Positions 24,858-34,067 are shown, counted from the first letter of the stretch. The stretch: 50,770 nt of DNA from an uncultured Alphaproteobacteria bacterium (GCA_902525035.1 CABZFN010000009.1:1-50770), one strand, 5' to 3'. A program made the numbers and translations. The notes: a model not told the origin generated them from the sequence alone.

Positions 24858-25979
24858 ATGATTAAAGTAAATAAAATCAAAATTCATTTATTTAAGTATA
24901 AGAATAAAAATCCAGTTTTATCTTCATTTGGCAGAATGACTTTTAGATCATCGTTAATAGTTGAATTAATTGATCAAAATGACAACAGTGGATTTGGGGA
25001 AATATGGTGTAATTTCCCAAATCATGCTGGCAGGTATAGATTCGAAATTTTTAAAGATTATTTTGTAAATTTACTTAAAAATTTTAATTTTGAAAAGCCG
25101 ACTGATTCTTATGATTTTTTTTATGAAAAATTTAATTCAATAAAAATTCAAAGTGGTGATTATGGAGCATTTAGTAATATTATTTCCGGAATAGATTGTG
25201 CTTGTTGGGATTTATTTTCAAAAAATAAAAAAATACCTTTAAACAAATTAATCAATAATAATTCTTCAGATAAGATTCAAGTTTATGCTAGTGGAATTAA
25301 TAGAGACGAACACAAAGAAAGAATTAGTGAAGCAAGAAAATTAGGAATAAAAAAATTTAAAATAAAAATTGGTTATGATCTAAATGATGATATTTCAAGT
25401 TTAGCATCAATTGAAAAAATTTTAAATGATTCTGAAGATTATATGATTGATGTAAATCAAGCTTGGAAAATAGATAAAGTTAACTCAAATATTAAAGCAT
25501 TAAATCAGTTCAGTTATTATTGGTTAGAAGAGCCAATTAGTGCTGATAATTCTTTAAACGAAATTATTAATTTAATAAATAATCATAAAAATTTAGCCTT
25601 TGGTGAAAATATTACTCAAATAAATAACTTTGTTAAATTAAATGATGATACTTCAATTAAATTTTTACAACCAGATATTGCTAGGTATGGAGGTATTTCA
25701 CAAATAATAAGTTTAAAAGATAAAATAGTTACTGATAAATTATATCTACATTATTTAGGTGGTGCTGTAGGTTTGGTTACTTCAGCACATTTAATGTCTG
25801 CAATTAATCAAAGTGGTTTTTTAGAATATGATATTAATGAAAATGCACTCAGAACTGATATTTTGAAACCTGCCGTCAAAATAAGAGATGGTTATCTTTT
25901 ATTAAATTCATCAATAGGTATCGGTTTTAATCTTTCTGAAATGTCAAAAAATTATCTAAATCAATATTATGAATTATAA
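24858..25979 (+). CDS. Enolase-superfamily enzyme (mandelate racemase/muconate lactonizing type)
   Basis: 373 residues with a capping domain and TIM barrel. Key elements are KKFKIKIGYD (KxK catalytic lysine pair), MIDVNQAW (first metal Asp), YWLEEPISADN (second metal Glu), AFGENI (third metal ligand), and LHYLGGAVGL near the C-terminus. The substrate is unclear; acid-sugar dehydratase, cycloisomerase or dipeptide epimerase are possible. ATG 24858 is chosen over the TTG one codon upstream. Overlaps the following thioesterase by 11 bp. Confidence 0.82.
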   Translation: MIKVNKIKIHLFKYKNKNPVLSSFGRMTFRSSLIVELIDQNDNSGFGEIWCNFPNHAGRYRFEIFKDYFVNLLKNFNFEKPTDSYDFFYEKFNSIKIQSGDYGAFSNIISGIDCACWDLFSKNKKIPLNKLINNNSSDKIQVYASGINRDEHKERISEARKLGIKKFKIKIGYDLNDDISSLASIEKILNDSEDYMIDVNQAWKIDKVNSNIKALNQFSYYWLEEPISADNSLNEIINLINNHKNLAFGENITQINNFVKLNDDTSIKFLQPDIARYGGISQIISLKDKIVTDKLYLHYLGGAVGLVTSAHLMSAINQSGFLEYDINENALRTDILKPAVKIRDGYLLLNSSIGIGFNLSEMSKNYLNQYYEL

Positions 25980-26364
25980 AATTAAAATTTACTATGAGGA
26001 TACCGATTCATCAGGGAGAGTTTATCATTCAAATTATTTAAAATATTTAGAGAGGGGTAGATCAGAATTCTTATATAAATTGGGTTATAATCATCAAAAC
26101 TTACTCCAATCACTTAATTTTTACTTTGTAGTTAAACATATCAATATTGATTTTAAATTACCTGCATATTTTGAAGATATCTTAGATGTTGAAACAAAAA
26201 TTCATGAAATTTCAAAAGTAAAAATAATTTTTAATCAGTCTATATTTAGAGAAAAAAATTTATTAATTGATTCGAAGATTTTAATAACTCCTGTAAATGG
26301 TAAAGGTAAAATTGTAAAAATGCCTATTGAAATGCTTGATAAATTGCAATTATCAAAAATCTAA
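25969..26364 (+). CDS. ybgC: Acyl-CoA thioesterase, YbgC/4-hydroxybenzoyl-CoA thioesterase family
   Basis: Hot-dog fold thioesterase, 131 residues. The signature YYEDTDSSGRVYHSNYLKYL (residues 8-27) has the catalytic Asp and the H-N-Y pattern, followed by ERGRSEFLYKLG. In other bacteria YbgC sits in the tol-pal operon and acts on short-chain or ACP-linked acyl groups; here it is coupled to an enolase-superfamily gene, so its role may be metabolic. Confidence 0.85.
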   Translation: MNYKIKIYYEDTDSSGRVYHSNYLKYLERGRSEFLYKLGYNHQNLLQSLNFYFVVKHINIDFKLPAYFEDILDVETKIHEISKVKIIFNQSIFREKNLLIDSKILITPVNGKGKIVKMPIEMLDKLQLSKI

Positions 26365-26410
26365 ATAAATTTATATTTTTTTATAAACAAACAAATGTTA
26401 AACAAATTTT

Positions 26411-27247
26411 ATGGGAATTGTAACTGACGTATTATTGCCTCTCTCTCTTGCTTTCATTATGTTTTCATTGGGTTTAGGTTTAAGTCTAACTGATTTTACT
26501 AGAGTTTTCTTTAAACCAAGAGATTTTCTTATCGGATTATTTTTTCAAATTATTGTTCTTCCAATAGTTGCATTATTAATTGTTATGTTTTGGCCGTTAT
26601 CTCCTGAGTTAGCAATTGGAGTGATGATTCTTGCAGCAGCACCTGGTGGTGTAACCAGCAATGTTTTAACATCATTTGCAAAAGGAAATATTGCTCTTTC
26701 AATCTCTTTAACTGCAATAAACAGTATTTTATGCGTAATTACGGTTCCATTAATATTGATGATATCATTAAGTGTCCTTGACATGGGTAGTATTAATGAG
26801 GGGCAGTCGTTATTTAGTGTTGCATCACAAATGTTTTTAATTGTTACAATACCAGTTATCGTTGGAGTTTTATTAAGTGGAGTACTATCTTCATTAGAAA
26901 AAATAGCAAAAAATATATCAATAATTTTATTTGTTTTAGTTCTTATTGGAGCAATATTCTCTCAAAGAGAAAATGTTATTACTTACTTTGCTCAAGCAGG
27001 TTTGGTTATGTTATTTTTAAATATTATAATGATGATCATTGTTTATTTATTATCTAACAATTTTAAATCCTCAAAAGAAACATTCAGATGTTGGTTGATG
27101 GAAGTTGGGCTACAAAATGGAACATTAGCAATTGTTGTAGCTAATACTTTCTTTGCAAGTACGGTTTATTTAATACCTGCAGCAATATATAGTCTAATAA
27201 TGTACGCAACTGCTCTTCCTTTAATATATTTCTTAAGAAGAAATTAA
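26411..27247 (+). CDS. Bile acid:sodium symporter (BASS) family transporter
   Basis: 278 residues and eight or nine membrane helices. Family marks are LPLSLAFIMFSLGLGLSLTD at the start, GVMILAAAPGGVTSNVLTSF (the crossover helix with APGG.TSN), and MEVGLQNGTLAIVVANTFF near the end, which matches the E-G-Q-N sodium-site helix. Substrate probably an organic anion or small carboxylate taken up with sodium, unknown here. Converges with the PhyH gene, overlapping 15 bp. Confidence 0.9.
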   Translation: MGIVTDVLLPLSLAFIMFSLGLGLSLTDFTRVFFKPRDFLIGLFFQIIVLPIVALLIVMFWPLSPELAIGVMILAAAPGGVTSNVLTSFAKGNIALSISLTAINSILCVITVPLILMISLSVLDMGSINEGQSLFSVASQMFLIVTIPVIVGVLLSGVLSSLEKIAKNISIILFVLVLIGAIFSQRENVITYFAQAGLVMLFLNIIMMIIVYLLSNNFKSSKETFRCWLMEVGLQNGTLAIVVANTFFASTVYLIPAAIYSLIMYATALPLIYFLRRN

Positions 27248-28027
27248 GACAGGAAAAGTTTCACTATCTAAAACTTCATTATTTCTTAGACTAATATTTG
27301 GAAATGGGGGAGACATTTCACCTTTCCTCTTAATATATCTCGCGTCATTACCTGTAAATCTTACAGAAAAAGCTCTTCTTCTATTATTGGAATTATTTCC
27401 ATATGCAGCATGAATTGTTGCATAATTAAATGCTATAGCATCACCTAGTTCACATTCATAGGATATAATTTCATAGTCTTTTCTATTATTTTCAATATCT
27501 GGAATTTTTTCAAATTCTTTATCTTTATGTTCATAATTATGACCTTTAAATTTTGTAGGTAAAAATATTTTATCCCATTTATGTGACCCTATTATAAACT
27601 CCATTGATGAATTAATATCGATTTTATCAAGTGGTATCCAAATACTTACATTATCTCTTCCTTGTACACAGTAATACCCCTGGTCTTGATGCCACGGTGT
27701 TCTTTGTTTAGATCCTTTTTCTTTTATTAAAACATGCTCATGGAATAAATTTACTTTTTTAGATTTCATCAACGAGCCAGCAATTGTCGCAATATCAGAA
27801 TTAAAAATGAAATTTCTATACTCTTTTATTCTTTGCCAATTACAATAATCATCATAAAATATCTCTTGATTATTTGCTTCTTCATAAACACATTTATATT
27901 TACTTGGGTGTTTAAAATTATGCTCAACACCCTTTCTTAGTTCTTCAATCCATTTTTGATCAATAATTTTTTTTAGTAATACAACTCCATTATTCTGAAA
28001 TTCATTACTAATATTTTTTTCAATCAT
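27233..28027 (-). CDS. Phytanoyl-CoA dioxygenase family protein
   Basis: Fe(II)/2-oxoglutarate oxygenase of the PhyH/EctD fold, 264 residues. The iron ligands are visible as H113 and D115 in TPWHQDQGYY and H206 in YATIHAAYG, and the 2-oxoglutarate arginine lies in NNRRRAFSVRF. It oxidises an unknown small molecule. Its start abuts the stop of the ABC permease, making it the last gene of a nine-gene minus-strand run. Confidence 0.88.
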   Translation of the reverse strand: MIEKNISNEFQNNGVVLLKKIIDQKWIEELRKGVEHNFKHPSKYKCVYEEANNQEIFYDDYCNWQRIKEYRNFIFNSDIATIAGSLMKSKKVNLFHEHVLIKEKGSKQRTPWHQDQGYYCVQGRDNVSIWIPLDKIDINSSMEFIIGSHKWDKIFLPTKFKGHNYEHKDKEFEKIPDIENNRKDYEIISYECELGDAIAFNYATIHAAYGNNSNNRRRAFSVRFTGNDARYIKRKGEMSPPFPNISLRNNEVLDSETFPVLISS

Positions 28028-28789
28028 TTAATCTTTAATTCTATATCCTTTTGAAAATGTATATGTGATAAATATTATGCATCCAATTAAAATTGTTAGG
28101 ATAGTTAATGTACTTGTAAATAATGAAACATCAGAAACCTCATAAAAACTATATCTGAAACCACTTATTAAATATAAAACAGGATTGAGTAATGATATTT
28201 TCTGCCAAAATTCTGGAAGCATATTAATAGAGTAAAAACTTCCTCCTAAAAAAACTAACGGTGTAATTATTAGAATTGGAATAATTTGTAATCCTTCAAA
28301 ACCTTCGGCATACATTCCAATTATAAAACCAAATAAAGCAAACGTAATGGATGTTAAAATTAAAAAAAACATCATGAGAAGAGGGTGATCTATTCTTACA
28401 TCTACAAAAAAATTAGCAGTTAGAATAATCACACATCCAATTATTAATGATTTGGATGCTGCGGCTCCTACAAATCCAAGTACTATCTCAAACGAAGATA
28501 ATGGTGCAGCAAGTATTTCATAGATGGTATTTGTAAATCGTGGAAAATAAAAAGCAAAAGAAGCATTTGAAATTGATTGAGTTAAGATAGTTAACATAAT
28601 CATTCCTGGTACAATATAAGAGCCATAATTTATTCCATCTATCTCTGTAATTCTTGATCCAATTGCTGATCCAAAAACTACAAAGTAAAGAGAAGTTGTA
28701 ATTATTGGGGAGGCAAGACTTTGAAATAAGGTTCTTCTAAACCTTTCCATTTCATGAATATATATTGATTTAATTCCGTACCAATTCAT
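28028..28789 (-). CDS. ABC-2 type transporter permease
   Basis: 253 residues, six membrane helices, YadH/NodJ-like. Recognisable parts are SLASPIITTSLYFVVFG, GSYIVPGMIMLTILTQSISN, and PLVFLGGSFYSINMLPEFWQ followed by NPVLYLISGFRYSF. It forms an exporter with the ATPase encoded just upstream; the genes overlap by 20 bp. Substrate unknown (polysaccharide, lipid or drug). Confidence 0.9.
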   Translation of the reverse strand: MNWYGIKSIYIHEMERFRRTLFQSLASPIITTSLYFVVFGSAIGSRITEIDGINYGSYIVPGMIMLTILTQSISNASFAFYFPRFTNTIYEILAAPLSSFEIVLGFVGAAASKSLIIGCVIILTANFFVDVRIDHPLLMMFFLILTSITFALFGFIIGMYAEGFEGLQIIPILIITPLVFLGGSFYSINMLPEFWQKISLLNPVLYLISGFRYSFYEVSDVSLFTSTLTILTILIGCIIFITYTFSKGYRIKD

Positions 28790-29714
28790 TATTATTTTCC
28801 TGTATAAGTTTAATAAAAATCTCTTCCAGTGAACTTTGCTCTGTATTAATGTCTTTTATTTTAAAACCATCTTTTTTTACATCATTTAATAGTTCAGTAA
28901 TATCAGTTGTGTTTGAGTTTAAATTATAAGTATGTGAGATAATTTTATTTGTTTGATCTAAAGTAAAATTATATTTTGATAAATTACCATTTATTTTTTC
29001 TATAGATTCAAATAATTCAATTTTAATTGTTTTTTCTCCAAGTTTTTTAATTAATTTATCCTTTTCATCTACTAAAATTATTTTACCATCGTTTATAACT
29101 GCCACTCTATCACTTAACTCTTCAGCTTCTTCAATATAATGTGTTGTTAAAATAATTGTTACTCCATCTTTATTTAATTTTTTAACAACATCCCACATGT
29201 CTTTGCGTAATTCCACATCCACACTAGCTGTTGGTTCATCTAAAAATAATAATTTAGGTTGGTGAGATAAGGCTTTAGCTATCAGAACCCTTCTTTTCAT
29301 TCCACCCGATAGTTCTTTAATTTTACTATCCTTTTTTTCCCATAAGGATAGTTGTTTTAAGAGCTTTTCTATATAATTGTGATCAGGCTTCTTACCAAAA
29401 AGACCTCTAGAATAATTAACATTGTTCCAGACAGTTTCAAAAGATTCAAGATTTAATTCTTGAGGAACAATACCTGTTATTTTTCTAGTATTTCGATAAT
29501 TTTTAACAATATCCATTTTATTTATTTTTATTGTTCCTGTATTAAAGTTTACAATACCGCAAATTGAGTTTATCAGTGTTGATTTTCCTGCACCATTTGG
29601 TCCAAGTAGAGCAAATATTTCTCCTTCTTTAATATTGAGGTTTACATTTTCTAATGCTTTAACTGAATTTTTATAAAATTTTGTTACATTATTTATTTCA
29701 AGTATATTCTTCAT
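28770..29714 (-). CDS. ABC transporter ATP-binding protein
   Basis: 314 residues, YadG/NodI-like. Walker A is GPNGAGKST (residues 38-46), the signature is LSGGMKRRVLIAKAL, Walker B is KLLFLDEPTASVD, and the switch His lies in TIILTTHYIEEAEEL. A C-terminal domain of about 90 residues (after residue 225) is usual for this type. Pairs with the downstream permease. Confidence 0.93.
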   Translation of the reverse strand: MKNILEINNVTKFYKNSVKALENVNLNIKEGEIFALLGPNGAGKSTLINSICGIVNFNTGTIKINKMDIVKNYRNTRKITGIVPQELNLESFETVWNNVNYSRGLFGKKPDHNYIEKLLKQLSLWEKKDSKIKELSGGMKRRVLIAKALSHQPKLLFLDEPTASVDVELRKDMWDVVKKLNKDGVTIILTTHYIEEAEELSDRVAVINDGKIILVDEKDKLIKKLGEKTIKIELFESIEKINGNLSKYNFTLDQTNKIISHTYNLNSNTTDITELLNDVKKDGFKIKDINTEQSSLEEIFIKLIQENNNELVRN

Positions 29715-29717
29715 AAT

Positions 29718-30896
29718 TTAAATTTTTGTAATCAGGTTTGGAATATTTTGTTTAAATTTGAAATAACCTTTTTTTGAAAAAATCCAACTATTAACATCGT
29801 ATTTTCTATTAAAAATTATAAAATTAATTGATGGATATTTTGTAATTATTTTTTTATAAATTTTTTTCCAATTTCCCTTAGTAACATAAGGTAAATATAT
29901 TTCTTGAATTTGAAATTTTTTTATCCATTTATCTAAATTTTCAAAATAACTTTCAAATTCAATATCAATTTTAATATCTTTATAAAAATCATCATCATTA
30001 AAACATGAAATACAAATTTCTCTTATATGTTTAATTATTTTTTCAGAGAAATTGTGATCATTATAATCTTCTAGTGGTAAACCTGTAAAAACATTAACTT
30101 TTTTATAATTTAAATCTTTTAAAATATTTAGCTCATCAGTTGGTATTAAAATATATTTTATCTCTTCTAAATTATAATCAGAATTTAAGTGTAGTTCATT
30201 TACATTATAAATTTTTTCTTCAACTAAAGGATTCGCATTTTCATTTAAAATTTCATTATCCGATATTTTAATATTACTATATTTTTTGATATTACTTTTT
30301 CTTGCTAAATAATTTTTACCCTTAGTCTGTATACCTGCAACCCATCTCCATGATAATGTATTAGAAGCTGGATCGCCATCCAATAAATTTTGCATAAAAA
30401 AATCTGCTCCAAGTTGCCAAGGTAAATTAAGAGTAAAAATCCAAATTGAGGCAAACCACATTCTTACATGATTATGCAAGTATCCATTTTCTCTAAGATT
30501 ATTTACCCAATTATTAAAAAATGAGAGATTTGTATTTCCAGAAATTGCATTTAAATAAAATTTTTTATTACCATATTTTTCAATTAATTTATTTCTATCT
30601 TCTAAATAATCAGAATAAACCGATGGTCTATGTTCAAGCCAACCTTTCCAATAAGTTCTCCAATAAATTTCTTGGATAAATTTTTCACATTCTCTAAGTT
30701 CATATTTTTTTAAGACATTTTTCAGAACTTGTTCTTCAGAAATTAGCCTATATCTTATGAAAGGAGATAATATAGAGGTAGTATTATTACTAGATTTGTC
30801 TTCACTGTAATTTCTATTTGCTTCATAATATTTTCCTGTTTTAGGCAAATAATATAGGAGTTGCTCTTCAGCAAAGCTGATATTTGATTTAAACAT
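29718..30896 (-). CDS. Photolyase/cryptochrome-like FAD-binding protein lacking the N-terminal antenna domain
   Basis: 392 residues. The N-terminal 210 residues are the helical FAD-binding domain of photolyases: NTTSILSPFIRYRLISEEQV (38-57), EIYWRTYWKGWLEHRPSV, NHVRMWFASIWIFTLNLPW (142-160), and FFMQNLLDGDPASNTLSWRW plus VAGIQTKG. The usual N-terminal alpha/beta antenna domain is missing. Instead residues 230-392 form an alpha/beta-looking extension (YILIPTDEL, VNVFTGLPL, IQEIYLPYVTKGNW, and a W..SKKGYFKFKQNIP end). This could be a permuted or degenerate antenna domain. A light or DNA-repair role is likely but unproven. Confidence 0.8.
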   Translation of the reverse strand: MFKSNISFAEEQLLYYLPKTGKYYEANRNYSEDKSSNNTTSILSPFIRYRLISEEQVLKNVLKKYELRECEKFIQEIYWRTYWKGWLEHRPSVYSDYLEDRNKLIEKYGNKKFYLNAISGNTNLSFFNNWVNNLRENGYLHNHVRMWFASIWIFTLNLPWQLGADFFMQNLLDGDPASNTLSWRWVAGIQTKGKNYLARKSNIKKYSNIKISDNEILNENANPLVEEKIYNVNELHLNSDYNLEEIKYILIPTDELNILKDLNYKKVNVFTGLPLEDYNDHNFSEKIIKHIREICISCFNDDDFYKDIKIDIEFESYFENLDKWIKKFQIQEIYLPYVTKGNWKKIYKKIITKYPSINFIIFNRKYDVNSWIFSKKGYFKFKQNIPNLITKI

Positions 30897-30907
30897 TTTA
30901 GTATTAA

Positions 30908-31294
30908 TTAATCGTCAGGTAATTTTTTAGAACGCCTATTAAGTATTTCCATGTGTCGCACTCTTAATATTACAATTGCAATTGCTAATATCAATATTGC
31001 TACAGACTCATATACATAAGCAGATGGATCTACATCTTTTCTTTGCATTATTATCATTCTGGCAAGGGCTGTCATTGCAATGAAAAGAGGGTAGCTCATT
31101 CTTATCATTTTTGAAACCCAGTACTCCTTAATCATTCCAATAATTTCAATATAAATAAATAGCAAAAGAATGTCGGCAAGTGTGACTTTGTAAATTGCAA
31201 TCATACCTTGTATTTCCATACCAATAGCAATGATTGTACAAACAATAAGCACTGAAAGTACAATTTTTTCTAAAAACTCAAAATAATTGTTCAT
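30908..31294 (-). CDS. psiE: PsiE family protein
   Basis: Phosphate-starvation-inducible PsiE-type membrane protein, 128 residues and four membrane helices. Family pattern: LADILLLFIYIEIIGMIKEY, then SYPLFIAMTALARMIIMQRK, ending with a cytoplasmic RVRHMEILNRRSKK tail. Function unknown even in model bacteria. Its start abuts the stop of the DCC gene and it is followed 11 bp later by the photolyase-like gene. Confidence 0.85.
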   Translation of the reverse strand: MNNYFEFLEKIVLSVLIVCTIIAIGMEIQGMIAIYKVTLADILLLFIYIEIIGMIKEYWVSKMIRMSYPLFIAMTALARMIIMQRKDVDPSAYVYESVAILILAIAIVILRVRHMEILNRRSKKLPDD

Positions 31295-31657
31295 TTAAAT
31301 TCTTTCTAATTTATTTAGTTGATTCTTGTTTTTGTAAAATAGAATTAATGCAAAAGACTCATAAATAACCCAAGAAATCTGATATATTATTGGTTTTCTT
31401 ATAATTTTAGCCAAAAATCTGTATTTTGGTATCTCTAACCACATTTCAATAAAAGCATCAACTCCTGCAAAAACTTTATTATTTTTTTTTGTATGTAGTC
31501 GTCTTAAAAGTGTTTTTGCATTTTTATTTGTTTCAAATTTTGATTCATTTACATTATTTATATCTATCCACTCAATATTATTCTTAGTTTTTTTATAGTG
31601 ATTGATTTCAAAACTACAAATACTGCATGATTTGTTATAAAAAACTTTTGTCTTCAT
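31295..31657 (-). CDS. DCC-family thiol-disulfide oxidoreductase-like protein (DUF393)
   Basis: About 120 residues with an N-terminal thioredoxin-like motif VFYNKSCSICSFEINHYKK; the CSIC pair is the DCC-type CxxC, although the first residue of the DxxCxxC motif is Asn. The C-terminus has the usual ADAFIEMWLEIPKYR-like block (GVDAFIEMWLEI) and a hydrophobic segment near the end. I use ATG 31657; an in-frame TTG at 31666 is less likely. A redox role is inferred from the family. Confidence 0.82.
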   Translation of the reverse strand: MKTKVFYNKSCSICSFEINHYKKTKNNIEWIDINNVNESKFETNKNAKTLLRRLHTKKNNKVFAGVDAFIEMWLEIPKYRFLAKIIRKPIIYQISWVIYESFALILFYKNKNQLNKLERI

Positions 31658-31671
31658 AGTAATCAAATAAC

Positions 31672-32466
31672 TTAAATATATTCAAATTCAATTGAACCTA
31701 ATTGATTAAAATCAGCTTTAATTTTACTTTTAGGATAAATTCTAAATGCTTTAGTGCAAGATCCAGAACTGATAAACTGACCTTTAAGCATTGCCTCACC
31801 TTTTTCTGCAAGATTATTTATCAGCCAAAGAACTGCATTTAATGGATTATCCAATACATTTTTTGTATTTCCAGTATCTACAATTCTGTCATTGATTAAT
31901 AAACTTACTTCAAAATTATTAAGATTTACATCTTTAATTTTAATTAAATTTTCATTCCGTATCCAAAATTCCGAGGCTCCGTTTGTTGATATTACATTCA
32001 AGGCACCAATCTTTGATAAAGGTTTGTTAAATCTAAAATCAACTATTTCCACAGAACAAATTAAACCATCTAATAAATAATCTAGGTCTTTAAATTTAAA
32101 AGGTGCTTGAGCAATATTTATATCATCTTTTATTCTAAAACTAATTTCAGGTTCAACATAGGGTTCAAAGAATTTTTTGGAATTTAATAAATTAATATTT
32201 TTTGAACTGTATCGGTTAAATAGATTTCCATAGAAGGGTTCTTTTATGTTCATTTGTTTCTGTGCAGCTAGAGATGTGCATCCAACTTTTTTTCCAATAC
32301 AGAAATTATCTTTCAGTTCTAAGTATCTAAGTTTTAAATTATCTTGAATTGCATAAGCTTCATCAATTGTTTGAGGTGCTAGGTTTTTTAAAGAACTTAA
32401 GCCAGTTTTATTCAATCTATGTTCAAATAAAATTTTTGATGCTTCTTGAATATTTTCTTTGATCAT
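31672..32466 (-). CDS. 2-keto-4-pentenoate hydratase/fumarylacetoacetate hydrolase family
   Basis: 264 residues of the MhpD-like FAH superfamily. Seen: QTIDEAYAIQDNL, GKKVGCTSLAAQKQMNI, EPEISFRIKDDI, the VEIVDFRF metal-site region, and ISTNGASEFWI. Members hydrate 2-hydroxypentadienoates or decarboxylate related oxo-acids; the local substrate is unknown and no meta-cleavage pathway genes are near. Overlaps the sulfotransferase-like gene by 4 bp. Confidence 0.83.
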   Translation of the reverse strand: MIKENIQEASKILFEHRLNKTGLSSLKNLAPQTIDEAYAIQDNLKLRYLELKDNFCIGKKVGCTSLAAQKQMNIKEPFYGNLFNRYSSKNINLLNSKKFFEPYVEPEISFRIKDDINIAQAPFKFKDLDYLLDGLICSVEIVDFRFNKPLSKIGALNVISTNGASEFWIRNENLIKIKDVNLNNFEVSLLINDRIVDTGNTKNVLDNPLNAVLWLINNLAEKGEAMLKGQFISSGSCTKAFRIYPKSKIKADFNQLGSIEFEYI

Positions 32467-33176
32467 ATATGAATTGAATATTGGTTGATTTCTTCATAGA
32501 TCTCTTGACATTCTTTATAAATACTTTCAAAATCTTTAGGTACTTTGTATTTTTTGTTCATTTTATTTTTAAATGTAGTCGTTGAAATTACATCTTGATA
32601 CCAAACTTTAGACCAAATTCCATCAGTATCCCTATAGCCTCTTGGCCAATTAAGCATCTTTTGATCAAAATCTAAATTTAATTTTTGACACAAAATTTTT
32701 AAATGCTTTTCAGGATTTGCTAATAAATAATCAGAGTTTATTACTATAGGATCTTTTGAATTTAATAATTTAAAAATTTCATAAAGTTTTTTAAAACCTA
32801 CATCTTGAATTGATTTTAAAGTATTTTTTTTTAAATATGAGACAATTACTTTTGCAGGATCACGAATTAAAAAGCAATTTATACCTTTATCAATCCAATC
32901 TAAACGTGTTTTATCTAAAATATGATGAGTCATATGTTTTTGATAAAATATTTTATACTTATTATCTTCTTTAGTAATTAAATTAATAATCTCATCTTCA
33001 TTGGTATGATAGTAATTTATAATTTCTTCTTTCATTGGATGATTTAAGTTAGTTTTTTTTAAATAATATGCATAAAAAGGCTCATCATAAACCTTTGTAT
33101 CCTTTCTGTTTTCAAAAGATCGCATCAATGCAGTACTAATATTTCTAGGTCCAGACCAAACAAATAAATTAATCAT
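32463..33176 (-). CDS. Sulfotransferase-like P-loop protein
   Basis: 237 residues. FVWSGPRNISTALMRSFENR (residues 5-24) is a PAPS 5'-phosphosulfate-type loop, and CFLIRDPAKVIVSYLKKN looks like the 3'-phosphate-binding strand-helix of sulfotransferases. No known acceptor. Its ATG follows the stop of the class IV aminotransferase gene with no gap, implying tight coupling. In plants a similar P-loop domain and a branched-chain aminotransferase-like domain occur in one protein; here they are separate neighbours. Confidence 0.78.
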   Translation of the reverse strand: MINLFVWSGPRNISTALMRSFENRKDTKVYDEPFYAYYLKKTNLNHPMKEEIINYYHTNEDEIINLITKEDNKYKIFYQKHMTHHILDKTRLDWIDKGINCFLIRDPAKVIVSYLKKNTLKSIQDVGFKKLYEIFKLLNSKDPIVINSDYLLANPEKHLKILCQKLNLDFDQKMLNWPRGYRDTDGIWSKVWYQDVISTTTFKNKMNKKYKVPKDFESIYKECQEIYEEINQYSIHI

Positions 33177-34067
33177 TTAAAATAAGTTATTATAAAAATT
33201 AGTTAATTCTTTAGTAATAGGATTTTTCTTTAATGAGTATTTTTTTTTATTTATTTGATTTACAGGGATAATTCCCGCGAAAGATCCTGTACAAAATGCT
33301 TCATCTGCATTTAATACTTCGTTTAGTTTAAAATTTTTTTCTTTTACTTTTATTTTATTTTTCTTACATAGATCAATAATTTTCTGTCTAGTAATTCCTG
33401 TAACGCAATATTTTCCTGTTGAGGTAAAGACTGTCTTATTTTTTATAAAGAAGAAATGAGTGCTATTATTTGTAGCGACATTCCCATTAATATCAAACAT
33501 TAGTGCTTCATCAGCATTTTTTTTATTAGCTTCAATACATGCTAGTATACAATTTAATTTACTAAGAGAATTTATTTGTGGATTTTGAACATTGATTGGC
33601 CCTCTAATAGTTTTTACAGTAACCAATTTTAATCCTTTCTTGTATGCTTTAATATCTGGTTTTTTATATTCGGGGATTATGATTATGGTTGGTTTGGAAA
33701 TTGTAACTTTAGGTGATTGATAGGGTGTTGATTTAATACCCCTGGAAACAATTATTCTTAAATGAACATCTGTTTTCATTTTATTTATTTTGATAGTCTT
33801 TATTAGTACTTCTGAAAGTTTTTTACGTGTCAAATGTATTTTTAAGTCAATAAGCTTTGCATCTTTATATAACCTATCTAGATGTTCTTTTAGAAATATG
33901 AAATTATTATTATGATATCTTAACGAATCCCAGATACCATCTCCAAGCATTGTAGATGAATCAAAAACTGATATTTTGGCATCTTTTCTTTTATAAAATT
34001 TTCCGTTGATAAAAATTTTAATATTTTTATTTCTTTTATCATCTACAAAATCATGACTTGAAACCAT
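33177..34067 (-). CDS. Class IV aminotransferase (branched-chain/D-amino acid aminotransferase-like)
   Basis: Fold-type IV PLP enzyme, 296 residues. Visible are ISVFDSSTMLGDGIWDSLRY (residues 32-51), FLKEHLDRLY, the PLP lysine K170 in INSLSKLNCILACIEA, and FDINGNVATNNSTHFFFIKN plus GITRQKIIDLC. Could be a branched-chain, D-alanine or aminodeoxychorismate-lyase-type enzyme. First gene of the nine-gene minus-strand run; 118 bp separates it from the divergent MFS gene, so promoters for both lie there. Confidence 0.83.
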   Translation of the reverse strand: MVSSHDFVDDKRNKNIKIFINGKFYKRKDAKISVFDSSTMLGDGIWDSLRYHNNNFIFLKEHLDRLYKDAKLIDLKIHLTRKKLSEVLIKTIKINKMKTDVHLRIIVSRGIKSTPYQSPKVTISKPTIIIIPEYKKPDIKAYKKGLKLVTVKTIRGPINVQNPQINSLSKLNCILACIEANKKNADEALMFDINGNVATNNSTHFFFIKNKTVFTSTGKYCVTGITRQKIIDLCKKNKIKVKEKNFKLNEVLNADEAFCTGSFAGIIPVNQINKKKYSLKKNPITKELTNFYNNLF

